Shown one piece after another: positions 34,075 through 41,369 of a stretch of DNA of 64,000 nucleotides (positions within the stretch are counted from its first letter, which is position 1; each line of letters begins with the position of its first letter). A program made the position numbers and the translations under genes. The stretch is from positions 99,647-163,646 of the forward strand of contig NZ_JAIQDE010000022.1 in the NCBI RefSeq assembly GCF_020037015.1, written 5' to 3'. This DNA is from Corallococcus sp. AS-1-6 (lineage in GTDB: Bacteria; Myxococcota; Myxococcia; Myxococcales; Myxococcaceae). The notes under the pieces were generated by a model. That model saw only the letters and a program-made list of their open reading frames with translations. It ran no database searches and was not told the origin of the DNA.

Positions 34075-35898
34075 ATGACGCTCAGCCTTGCCGCGCGCCT
34101 GACCGCGGCCCTCACCGCCGTTGTCATCACCCTCACGCTGCTGACCGTGACGCTGCTGGGGCTCTCGCTGCGCTCGCGCGTGGAGTCGGAGATGGCCTCC
34201 GCCCTGGCGCGGGACGCGACCCGCTGGCAGGCGTTGAAGGACCAGGAGCTGCGGGTGCTGGCGGAGCTGGGGCGCGTGGCGGCGGCCAACCCCGTGTTCA
34301 CGGCGGCCTTCGCGGAGGACCCCTCGGAGGCGAACGCCCTGATGACCGAGCACCGCATGGTGCTGGGCGTGGACCTGATGGCGCTGGTGGGCGTGGACGG
34401 GACGGTGCTCGCCTCGTCCGGTGAGCGGACGCTGCCGGGCATCGACAAGGTGGTGCGCCAGCAGGGGCAGGTGCTGCTGCCGGCCACGGGCGTGCCCCTG
34501 TTCGCGGTGTCGCAGCCGCTGCGGTCCAACGGCGTGCCGGTGGGCTTCCTGGTGGTGGGCGCGGAGCTGGGCGCGGAGGACCTGCGGCGGCTGGAGGACG
34601 GGAGCGAGGACCTGGAGGCGCTGCTGCACGCGGGGCCCCGGCTGGTGGCCAGGTCGGTGCACGCGGTCCAGGCGAAGGCGCTGCTGGCCGCGGCGGGCGC
34701 GGGCGGGGCGAACGGCGCCGAGGTGGACGTGGGCGGCGTGTCGCTGCACGTGTCGCGGGTGGACGTGGGCGAGGGCCTGGAGCTGGTGCTGGCGCGCGGC
34801 GCGCAGGCGGAGTGGGCGCGGATGCGCTCCACGCTGATGGCGGTGCTGGGGCTGGGGCTGCTCGTGGCGCTGGTGGCGGGCGGGGGCGTGTTCCTGCTGG
34901 TGCGGCGGATGATGGCGCCGCTGGGCGCGCTGACGGCGGCGGCGGCGCGGGTGGTGGCGGAAGGGGACTTCAGCGGCACGTTGGACATCCACTCCCAGGA
35001 TGAGATTGGCCAACTGGCGTCGTCCTTCGGGGACATGATGGCGCGGCTGCGCGCGGTGCTGATGGCGCTGAAGAACTCCGCGCAGGAGCTGGAGGCGACG
35101 GCGCTGGAGCTGGCGAACTCCGCGTCGGACCAGAACCTGGCGGTGACGCGGCAGGCGGCGGCGCTGCACCAGACGCAGATCGCCGCGCGGCAGCTCCAGG
35201 AGAGCTCGCGGGCGGCGGCGCAGCGGGCCACGGGCGTGCTGCGCGAGGCGGAGAAGGCGGGCGCGGTGGGGCAGGCGGGCGAGTCCGCGGTGGCGGGCAG
35301 CGTGGGCGGGCTCACGCACATCCGTTCGCAGGTGGAGCGCATCTCCAACACGGTGTCGGAGCTGCGGCAGAGCACGCGGCAGGTGGGCGACATCACCGGC
35401 ACGGTGAAGGACCTGGCGGACCAGTCCAACGTGCTGGCGCTGAACGCGGCCATCGAGGCGGCGCGCAGCGGCGAGGCGGGGCGGGCGTTCGCGGTGGTGG
35501 CCCGGCAGATGCGGTCGCTGGCGGACCAGTCCGCGACGGCCACGGCGCGCGTGCAGTCCATCCTGGCGGACATCGGCCGCGCCATCTCCGAGGCGGTGCA
35601 GACGAGCGAGGGCGGCACGCGCGAGGTGGAGGGCGGCCTGGAGCAGGCGCGCGCGGCGGGAGAGAGCCTGCGCGCGCTGGCCGAGGTCATCCAGAACAAC
35701 AGCGTGTCCGTGAAGAGCATCGCGGACATGGTGAGCCAGCAGGACGCGGGCATCGCGGAGCTGTTCGCCGCGCTGAGCGACCTGACGCGGCTGGCGGACG
35801 AGACGGTGGAGCGCGTGGCCACCAGCGCCGTGGCCGCCGCGCGCCTCACCACCGCGTCCCACGAGGTCAGCAACATCGTGGGCCAGTACCGCCTGTGA
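34075..35898 (+). CDS. Methyl-accepting chemotaxis-type protein
   Basis: A 607-residue receptor. TM1 is at about residues 10-32, followed by a Cache-like periplasmic sensor (about 35-250), TM2 at about 258-282, a HAMP segment (about 285-335) and a long cytoplasmic signalling helical hairpin. The tip contains DQSNVLALNAAIEAARSGE and DQSATATARVQ, the typical kinase-contact region. No C-terminal CheR-binding pentapeptide is seen (ends GQYRL). The ATG at 34075 follows TTGCGT; no clear Shine-Dalgarno sequence. In myxobacteria such receptors feed the several chemosensory systems controlling motility or development; which one is unknown, as no che genes are nearby. Confidence 0.92.
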   Translation: MTLSLAARLTAALTAVVITLTLLTVTLLGLSLRSRVESEMASALARDATRWQALKDQELRVLAELGRVAAANPVFTAAFAEDPSEANALMTEHRMVLGVDLMALVGVDGTVLASSGERTLPGIDKVVRQQGQVLLPATGVPLFAVSQPLRSNGVPVGFLVVGAELGAEDLRRLEDGSEDLEALLHAGPRLVARSVHAVQAKALLAAAGAGGANGAEVDVGGVSLHVSRVDVGEGLELVLARGAQAEWARMRSTLMAVLGLGLLVALVAGGGVFLLVRRMMAPLGALTAAAARVVAEGDFSGTLDIHSQDEIGQLASSFGDMMARLRAVLMALKNSAQELEATALELANSASDQNLAVTRQAAALHQTQIAARQLQESSRAAAQRATGVLREAEKAGAVGQAGESAVAGSVGGLTHIRSQVERISNTVSELRQSTRQVGDITGTVKDLADQSNVLALNAAIEAARSGEAGRAFAVVARQMRSLADQSATATARVQSILADIGRAISEAVQTSEGGTREVEGGLEQARAAGESLRALAEVIQNNSVSVKSIADMVSQQDAGIAELFAALSDLTRLADETVERVATSAVAAARLTTASHEVSNIVGQYRL

Positions 35899-35912
35899 CG
35901 CGGTGAGGAGCG

Positions 35913-36677
35913 CTACGCCGCCTCGCCGCCGTCGATGGCGTAGGCCGCGCCGGTGATGGGCGCCGCCGCCTCCGACGCGAGGAAGAGGCACATCGCGGCC
36001 ACCTCCTCCGGCTGGATGATGCGGCCCATGGCGCTCATCGCGGCCAGGGCCTCGCGGGCCTGCTCCTCGCTGCGGCCCGTCGTCTTCGTGATGGCGGCCG
36101 TCGCGCCCGCGAACATGTCCGTCTCCACCCAGCCCGGGTTCACGATGTTCACGGTGACGTTCTTGCGCGCGTACTCCACGGACAGCGCGCGCGTCAGGCC
36201 CAGCAGCGCGTGCTTGGACGCGCAGTAGGCGGACGTGTACTTCGCCCCGCGCGTCGCGGTGATGGAGCCGATGTTGATGACCCGGCCGCCGCCCGCGGAC
36301 GCCATGGCGGGCATCAGCTCGCGGCACAGCAGGAAGGGCGCCGTCACGTTCACGGCCATCACCTTCGCCAGGTCCGCCGTGGACGTCTTCGTCAGCGGCG
36401 CGGACACGGTGATGCCCGCGTTGTTCACCAGCACCCGGGGCGTCCCCGCCGCCAGCACGGTCTTGCACGCCGCGAGCAGCGCGGGCTCGTCCGCCACGTC
36501 CACCGTGAGCGCGCGGATGCGCTCGCCGCCTTCCTTGCGCAGCGCCTCCAGCGACTCCGCCGAGCGCGCCAGCGCCCAGACGTCATAGCCCTCGCGCGCG
36601 AACGCCAGGGACACCGCGCGGCCAATGCCCCGGCTGGCGCCCGTCACCACCACGGACTTCGTCGTCTCGTTTGCCAT
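35913..36677 (-). CDS. SDR, 3-oxoacyl-ACP reductase (FabG)-like
   Basis: A 254-residue classical SDR with VTGASRGIGRAV near residue 12, NNAGITVSA near 85, and catalytic SAYCASKHALLG near 150. The C-terminal part ending GAAYAIDGGEAA is typical of FabG/BudC-type enzymes. The substrate could be an acyl-ACP or acyl-CoA intermediate; the divergent neighbour is an acyl-CoA dehydrogenase, so a role in acyl-CoA degradation is plausible. There is no Shine-Dalgarno sequence before the ATG at 36677, but TATGCT lies 8 nt upstream. Confidence 0.92.
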   Translation of the reverse strand: MANETTKSVVVTGASRGIGRAVSLAFAREGYDVWALARSAESLEALRKEGGERIRALTVDVADEPALLAACKTVLAAGTPRVLVNNAGITVSAPLTKTSTADLAKVMAVNVTAPFLLCRELMPAMASAGGGRVINIGSITATRGAKYTSAYCASKHALLGLTRALSVEYARKNVTVNIVNPGWVETDMFAGATAAITKTTGRSEEQAREALAAMSAMGRIIQPEEVAAMCLFLASEAAAPITGAAYAIDGGEAA

Positions 36678-36685
36678 GGCCGGAC

Positions 36686-36691
36686 AGCATA
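36686..36691 (-). promoter_or_regulatory. TANNNT (-10-like) element 8 nt before ATG
   Basis: On the minus strand TATGCT-N8-ATG precedes the SDR gene. It is nearly identical to the arrangement before the glycosyltransferase gene at 25332. Consistent with a leaderless transcript. Confidence 0.4.
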
Positions 36692-36835
36692 GGGCCAACG
36701 CGCGCGGAGCCGGGCGCACGGTGCAGGGCGAAATGCATCATCCGCGCTGCCGGAGACGCTTGCGCCGCGGTCGCCGGGGCAAGGCCTGCTGGCCGCTTCC
36801 CGCCGGACGTTCGCGTCCACGCCAGGTCCCCGGCG

Positions 36836-36870
36836 TTTGACGGCTCCCGCGGGGCGACGTCAAAGTCGCC
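36836..36870. promoter_or_regulatory. Inverted repeats abutting acyl-CoA dehydrogenase start
   Basis: TTTGACG (36836-36842) is mirrored by CGTCAAA (36858-36864); flanking CGGCG and CGCCG extend the match with a short bulge. A second hairpin option pairs GGCGAC (36853-36858) with GTCGCC (36865-36870). The ATG follows at 36874. An operator for a TetR-type regulator or an RNA hairpin controlling initiation are the two readings. Confidence 0.45.
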
Positions 36871-36873
36871 GCC

Positions 36874-38055
36874 ATGCCCCGCGCCGACATCACCGACCTG
36901 TTCCGAATCGACGACCTGCTGTCCGCCGAGGAGAAGGCCGCTCGCGACGCGGTGGCCCGCTTCGTGGACGCGGAGGTGCTGCCCATCATCGGCAAGCACT
37001 TCCGCGACGGCACCTTCCCCGCGCACCTCATCCCGGGCCTGGCGGAGCTGGGCGTGCTGGGCGCGAACCTCCAGGGCTACGGCTGCGCGGGGATGAACTC
37101 CGTCAGCTACGGCCTGGTGTTGCAGGAGCTGGAGCGCGGCGACTCCGGCCTGCGCAGCTTCGCGTCCGTGCAGGGCTCGCTGTGCATGTTCCCCATCCAC
37201 GCCTACGGCAGCGAGGAGCAGAAGGCGCGCTTCCTGCCGGGCATGGCGAAGGGGCAGCTCATCGGCTGCTTCGGCCTCACCGAGCCCGACTTCGGCTCCA
37301 ACCCCGGCGGCATGCGCGCCCGCGCCCGGAAGGACGGCGACACCTGGGTGCTCAACGGCACCAAGGCGTGGATTACCAACGGCGGCATCGCGGACGTCGC
37401 GGTGGTGTGGGCGAAGACGGATGACGGGGGCCCGGAGTCCGTGCGCGGCTTCCTGGTGGAGAAGGGGATGCCCGGCTTCAGCGCGCGGGAGATCCCCGGC
37501 AAGTTCTCCCTGCGCGCGTCCCACACCAGCGAGCTGTCCTTCCAGGACGTGCGCGTGCCGGACCACAACGTGCTGCCCGGCGTGGTGGGCCTGCGCGGCC
37601 CGCTGTCGTGCCTCAACAACGCCCGCGCGGGCATCGCGTTCGCGGTGACGGGCGCGGCCATCGCGTGCTTCGAGGGCGCGCGCGAGTACGCGCTGGCCCG
37701 CACGCAGTTCGACGGCAAGTCCATCGCCGGCTACCAGCTCACGCAGGAGAAGCTGGCGGACATGCTCCAGGAGATCGTCAAGGCGCAGCTCTTGAGCCTG
37801 CGGCTCGCGCGCCTCAAGGACGAGGGCAGGAGCAACCCCGTGATGGTGAGCCTGGCCAAGCGCAACAACGTGAAGAGCGCGCTCGACATCGCCCGCGTGG
37901 CCCGGAGCATCTACGGCGCCAACGGCATCACGGACGACTACCCGCCCGTGCGCCACATGCTGAATCTGGAGAGCGTCTTCACCTACGAGGGCACCCACGA
38001 GGTGCACACGCTGGTGCTGGGCAAGGCCATCACCGGCATCGACGCGTTCGGCTGA
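36874..38055 (+). CDS. Glutaryl-CoA dehydrogenase-like acyl-CoA dehydrogenase
   Basis: A 393-residue FAD-dependent acyl-CoA dehydrogenase. The FAD-binding region is FGLTEPDFGSNPGG, followed by WVLNGTKAWITNG. The SVQGSLCMFPIHAYGSEEQK block and the C-terminal FTYEGTHEVHTLVLGKAITG strongly resemble glutaryl-CoA dehydrogenase; the Glu in YEGTHE fits the catalytic base. It would oxidise and decarboxylate glutaryl-CoA in lysine/tryptophan degradation, though other acyl-CoA substrates are possible. Divergent from a FabG-like SDR; an inverted-repeat region sits immediately before the ATG. Confidence 0.93.
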   Translation: MPRADITDLFRIDDLLSAEEKAARDAVARFVDAEVLPIIGKHFRDGTFPAHLIPGLAELGVLGANLQGYGCAGMNSVSYGLVLQELERGDSGLRSFASVQGSLCMFPIHAYGSEEQKARFLPGMAKGQLIGCFGLTEPDFGSNPGGMRARARKDGDTWVLNGTKAWITNGGIADVAVVWAKTDDGGPESVRGFLVEKGMPGFSAREIPGKFSLRASHTSELSFQDVRVPDHNVLPGVVGLRGPLSCLNNARAGIAFAVTGAAIACFEGAREYALARTQFDGKSIAGYQLTQEKLADMLQEIVKAQLLSLRLARLKDEGRSNPVMVSLAKRNNVKSALDIARVARSIYGANGITDDYPPVRHMLNLESVFTYEGTHEVHTLVLGKAITGIDAFG

Positions 38056-38087
38056 GGGCGAGCGCGCAACGGCCGGTGGAAGCCGCG

Positions 38088-38113
38088 CCTCCCCTCGCCC
38101 CCGGAAGGGGAGG
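38088..38113 (+). terminator. C/G-rich hairpin between convergent genes
   Basis: CCTCCCCT (38088-38095) pairs with AGGGGAGG (38106-38113, or a second copy at 38114-38121). It is positioned between the acyl-CoA dehydrogenase stop and the convergent DUF2058-like gene, so it probably terminates transcription from the left. Confidence 0.55.
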
Positions 38114-38136
38114 AGGGGAGGGCACGGGAAGGAACG

Positions 38137-39018
38137 TCAGGACTGGGTGCCGCCTTCGCCGCTCGGCTCGGACGAAGGCTCGGCGGCGGGGGCCTCGGCG
38201 GACGCGTCGCCCTCCTCGGAACCCTCCGCGGCGGCCTCGGGCTCGTCGGCGACCTCCGGCGCGGTGCCGGAGGCCTCGGCGGCCTGCTGCGCCTTGAGCT
38301 CCTCGTCGTTCATGAAGCCGACGGGGTTCTCCTTGCGGTTGAGGAAGCGCACGGCCTTGGCGGACAGCGCGTACATCTGCTCGGCCGCGGCGGCGGGCAC
38401 CAGCGAGTGTTCAATCTGCGCGGGCTCCGGACGCTCCACCACGCCCAGCTCGCCGTCCTCCAACTGCTTGGCCTGCGCGGGGCTCAGCTCCATGCGGCGC
38501 AGCTTCCCCTTGCGCGTCATGAAGTAGAACGCCGTCTCGCCCGGCTCCTGGGGCACCTGGGCGCCGAGCACCAGCTCGCGCAGGGCGCGGTCCAGCTCCA
38601 CCTGCTTCTTGGACTCGGCGCGCTGGTAGGCCTTGGAGCCCGGCATGGGCGGCAGCTTGGGGATGGGCTTCTCCGCGGACGCGCCCGGACGCGCGCTGGC
38701 GCCGAACCCGCCCTGGGGGCCGCCCCGGAAGCCTCCGCCCTGGCGCGGCGGACCGCCCGCACCCTGGCGCGGGGGACCTCCGGCGCCGCGCGGCGGACCG
38801 CCACCGCCCTCGCGGCGCGGCGGACCTCCGCGGTCCTCGCGGCGCGGCGGGCCTCCGGCTGTCCGATTCTCATCACGACCGCGAGGGGCCGGGGCGCGTG
38901 GAGCGCTCCCCCGGCTGTCCTCCTGGCGCCGTGGCGCCGAGGGCGTGGAGTCGGACTTCTTGGCCTGCTCCTCGGAGACGAGGCCCGCTTTCAACAACTT
39001 GTCTCGCAGGTTCTGCAT
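38137..39018 (-). CDS. DUF2058 (YaiL)-like protein with PPR/RGG-type repeats
   Basis: A 293-residue protein. The N terminus (LRDKLLKAGLVSEEQAKK) and a conserved core of about residues 125-240 match the DUF2058/YaiL family of predicted nucleic-acid-associated proteins. Between them, residues ~30-115 form an insert of repeated GGPPR and RGG-like units rich in Arg and Gly, reminiscent of RNA-binding or phase-separating tails. The C-terminal 55 residues are acidic and Ala-rich. Charge segregation (basic insert, acidic tail) is striking. Divergent from a lipoprotein gene and convergent with an acyl-CoA dehydrogenase gene. Function unknown; RNA association is inference. Confidence 0.85.
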   Translation of the reverse strand: MQNLRDKLLKAGLVSEEQAKKSDSTPSAPRRQEDSRGSAPRAPAPRGRDENRTAGGPPRREDRGGPPRREGGGGPPRGAGGPPRQGAGGPPRQGGGFRGGPQGGFGASARPGASAEKPIPKLPPMPGSKAYQRAESKKQVELDRALRELVLGAQVPQEPGETAFYFMTRKGKLRRMELSPAQAKQLEDGELGVVERPEPAQIEHSLVPAAAAEQMYALSAKAVRFLNRKENPVGFMNDEELKAQQAAEASGTAPEVADEPEAAAEGSEEGDASAEAPAAEPSSEPSGEGGTQS

Positions 39019-39124
39019 GGGTTGGGCGTTCTATCCCTTGCACGGCCGCACGCAAGCCACCGCTTGCCGCTCCTGTCCCCCCCACGTAACTTGCCGCCCC
39101 CGCCGTCCTGGTCGTGGAGGTTCC

Positions 39125-40162
39125 GTGAGAAGTCTGACGAAGTCCGCCGCCCTCGCCCTGGTCCTGGCAGCCACCGGCTGCTCCGACCCCGTCGACAAGG
39201 CGGCCAAGGCCCGCATCTTCTCTCCGGAGGACCCGCCGAAGGTGGTGGCCTCGGCGAAGGAGAAGCTGCCGCCGGAGGACGTCGCGGACAACCCCCAGGT
39301 GTCCCGCCGCATCCTGGGCATGGACGCCGCGGAGGTGACCGAGCGGCTGGGCCCGCACTCCTTCCAGTCCACCCTCGGCTACGAGTGGGCCGGCCCGAAC
39401 GGGAACACCCCCGTGAAGCTCACGGAGACGCGCTCCTTCCGCGCGGGCCCCGGGGGCGTCAACGGCGACTTCCACGGCATCCTGGAGAACTCCCGGGACC
39501 AGGGCCTGGAGGTGATGCGCGTGAAGGGGCAGGTCTTCGCCCGCAACCGCTACGGCCCGTACCGCCAGCGCCTGCGCGACCGGGGCATGGCCGAGCGCAC
39601 CCGCACGGAGCTGACGGGCGCCATCCGCGACTTCGACAGCCTCTTCCAGGGCCGCATCAAGCTCACCCCCGCGGGCACCGTCACCCACGAGGGGCGCACC
39701 GCGTGGAAGTACAACGTGTCCCTGGGCGCCCCCCAGGAGGGCGGCACGCCCCAGAAGCTGCCCGCGGCCTTCACGCCCAAGAACGCGGACGAGACGACGA
39801 AGCGCCGCGCCAACTTCTTCGCGCACCGGCTGCCGCGCTCGCTGGAGGGCGAGGTGCTGGTGGACGCGGCCACGTCCGTCGTCCTCAAGGCCCGGCTGGA
39901 CGGGCGCATCGGCGTGCCCCAGGAGAAGACCCCGGAGGCCGCGGAGCTGCGCATGACGCTGGAGTCCGCCCTGACGGAGATTGGCAAGGACCCCCAGTTG
40001 CAGCCGCCGCAGGACTTCCTGCCGGACGCGGACAAGCCCCAGGGCATCGCGGACGCGCTGGACCACTTCGGCATCCCGCGCAACAAGGCCGGCGACTCGA
40101 CCGCCACCCCGGGCGCCACGCCCGGCGCCCCCGACCCGGAAGACGAGGGCGAGGGCAACTGA
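39125..40162 (+). CDS. Predicted lipoprotein, unknown
   Basis: A 345-residue lipoprotein. The GTG start at 39125 has GGAGG 5 nt upstream. A short signal ends at lipobox LAATGC. The mature protein is mixed charged with no catalytic motif that I recognise. It has a central beta-rich region (TVTHEGRTAWKYNVSLG, then GEVLVDAATSVVLKARLDGRIG) and a disordered Gly/Thr/Pro tail ending in acidic residues. Strand patterns resemble outer-membrane lipoprotein carrier-like folds but this is not secure. It is followed 152 bp later by a small barrel-type protein gene. Confidence 0.8.
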   Translation: MRSLTKSAALALVLAATGCSDPVDKAAKARIFSPEDPPKVVASAKEKLPPEDVADNPQVSRRILGMDAAEVTERLGPHSFQSTLGYEWAGPNGNTPVKLTETRSFRAGPGGVNGDFHGILENSRDQGLEVMRVKGQVFARNRYGPYRQRLRDRGMAERTRTELTGAIRDFDSLFQGRIKLTPAGTVTHEGRTAWKYNVSLGAPQEGGTPQKLPAAFTPKNADETTKRRANFFAHRLPRSLEGEVLVDAATSVVLKARLDGRIGVPQEKTPEAAELRMTLESALTEIGKDPQLQPPQDFLPDADKPQGIADALDHFGIPRNKAGDSTATPGATPGAPDPEDEGEGN

Positions 40163-40314
40163 CGCACCCCGCCGCGCCTCGCCGGACCTCCAGGCCCCCG
40201 GAGGCTGTGACGGCCGTGTCCTGCACGGGCCTCCACCTCCGCGCGCCCCTTCCTGTAAGTGCCTGACGCGGCTGGGGAACCCCCCTGGCCCTGGCCTTGC
40301 TCTCACGGGAGGCC

Positions 40315-40860
40315 ATGTTCCGCACCGCCCTCCCCCTGGCGTGTGCCGGGCTCGCACTCCTGGCGACCCCGGCCCACGCCGAACCCGCCCGCAACCTGGG
40401 CATCACCGTCGCCCCGCTGGGGGCCTACGTGCTCCAGGGCGACGCGGAGGCGGAGTCCACCATGGGCTACAGCGCGGGCCTGGGCTGGGCGTACCGCAAG
40501 CCGGGGGCGGTGCTGGAGGTGGGCGGCCACCTGGCGTCCAGCCGGCACCTGACGGAGGTGACGCCCATCTCCGTGCGCGTGGTGCCCCTGGGAGACACCC
40601 GGGTGCGGCCCTTCCTGGGCGTGGGGGCCAGCATGCTGGTACCCCACTCACGGCCCCAGCCGGTGGCCCCGGACGCGCTGGGCAGCCGCGTGCTCCAGGT
40701 GGGCCTCGAGCTGTGCGGCGGCGTGGGGGTGGAGCTGGGGGACCACCTCTTCCTCTCCGCCGAGGCGCGCTACCAGAACTTCTCCGCCAGGGGCTCCCCC
40801 TTCTCCGGGGAGCGGCAGGCCCTGCGCTCCACGTACCTGGGGCTGGGGATGCACCTGTAG
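40315..40860 (+). CDS. Small outer-membrane beta-barrel protein
   Basis: A 181-residue exported protein. A signal peptide (residues 1-22, ending THAHA-like PAHAE) is followed by alternating amphipathic strands such as GYSAGLGWAYRK, VLEVGGHLAS and FLGVGASMLV, ending with a strand and a C-terminal Leu (GLGMHL). The layout is typical of 8-stranded OmpA/OmpW-like barrels. The ATG at 40315 is preceded by GGGAGG with short spacing; an in-frame TTG at 40297 is less likely. The gene ends at an 8-bp stem terminator. Confidence 0.82.
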   Translation: MFRTALPLACAGLALLATPAHAEPARNLGITVAPLGAYVLQGDAEAESTMGYSAGLGWAYRKPGAVLEVGGHLASSRHLTEVTPISVRVVPLGDTRVRPFLGVGASMLVPHSRPQPVAPDALGSRVLQVGLELCGGVGVELGDHLFLSAEARYQNFSARGSPFSGERQALRSTYLGLGMHL

Positions 40861-40888
40861 CTGTAGCGGGTGGGGCGGGTCGCTACAG
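40861..40888 (+). terminator. 8-bp perfect hairpin after barrel gene
   Basis: CTGTAGCG (40861-40868) and CGCTACAG (40881-40888) are exact complements around a 12-nt loop, starting at the base after the stop codon. Good candidate for terminating the barrel-protein transcript. Confidence 0.65.
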
Positions 40889-40915
40889 ACTGGCAGCGCC
40901 CTGTTGGAAGAAATT

Positions 40916-40943
40916 TTGACGGCCCTCTTGCGTCCTCTACAAT
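40916..40943 (+). promoter_or_regulatory. Sigma-70-type promoter TTGACG-N16-TACAAT
   Basis: TTGACG at 40916-40921 and TACAAT at 40938-40943 are separated by 16 bp, close to the vegetative consensus and the best promoter match I found in the window. It lies 71 bp before the ATG at 41015 and just after the previous terminator, so it probably drives that small gene with a ~65-nt leader. Confidence 0.75.
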
Positions 40944-41014
40944 CCTCGTCGGTTGCGGCCCAGACGCATCTGACATGCTCGGGTGTTCAGGCGTGCACAA
41001 CGAAGGGAGCGGAG

Positions 41015-41356
41015 ATGGAGCGCAAGGTCGGAAGTAGCACGTTGACCGCGAAAGAGGTCAAGGCGGCGCTGGAGAAGTCCACCACGCTGACGGCCACGGA
41101 GGAGAAGGCCCTGCGCATGCGCCATGGCGCGGGCGCTCCCAGCAAGAGCGCGCCGCTGCCCCGCGCCGCCGGTGCGAACGCGGAGCTGGCGGACGAGCTG
41201 CTCGTCATCGAGATGCAGTTGATGAAGGCCATGCGCGCGCGCACCGGCCAGACGCGCACCGCGGCCAACGCCTCCAAGGCGCCGGCCCGCGAGGTCGCCC
41301 CGGCCAACGCGGCGAAGGACAAGATCGTCCGCGCGCTGCGCGCCAAGAAGAAGTAG
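41015..41356 (+). CDS. Small basic hypothetical protein
   Basis: A 113-residue protein, rich in Lys, Arg, Ala and Thr, predicted mostly helical. It begins MERKVGSSTLTAKEVKAAL and ends in a Lys-rich tail with RALRAKKK, which could bind nucleic acid. It contains no recognised domain. The start follows GGGAGCGGAG and a strong vegetative-type promoter lies upstream, so it is probably well expressed. A convergent peptidase gene ends 14 bp downstream. Function unknown. Confidence 0.8.
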   Translation: MERKVGSSTLTAKEVKAALEKSTTLTATEEKALRMRHGAGAPSKSAPLPRAAGANAELADELLVIEMQLMKAMRARTGQTRTAANASKAPAREVAPANAAKDKIVRALRAKKK

Positions 41357-41369
41357 GGGGCCGGACTCC

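Noticed and set aside
32722..36468. 1248-codon open frame on the minus strand
   Set aside because: Antisense to the PP2C and receptor genes; low-complexity composition and no domains.
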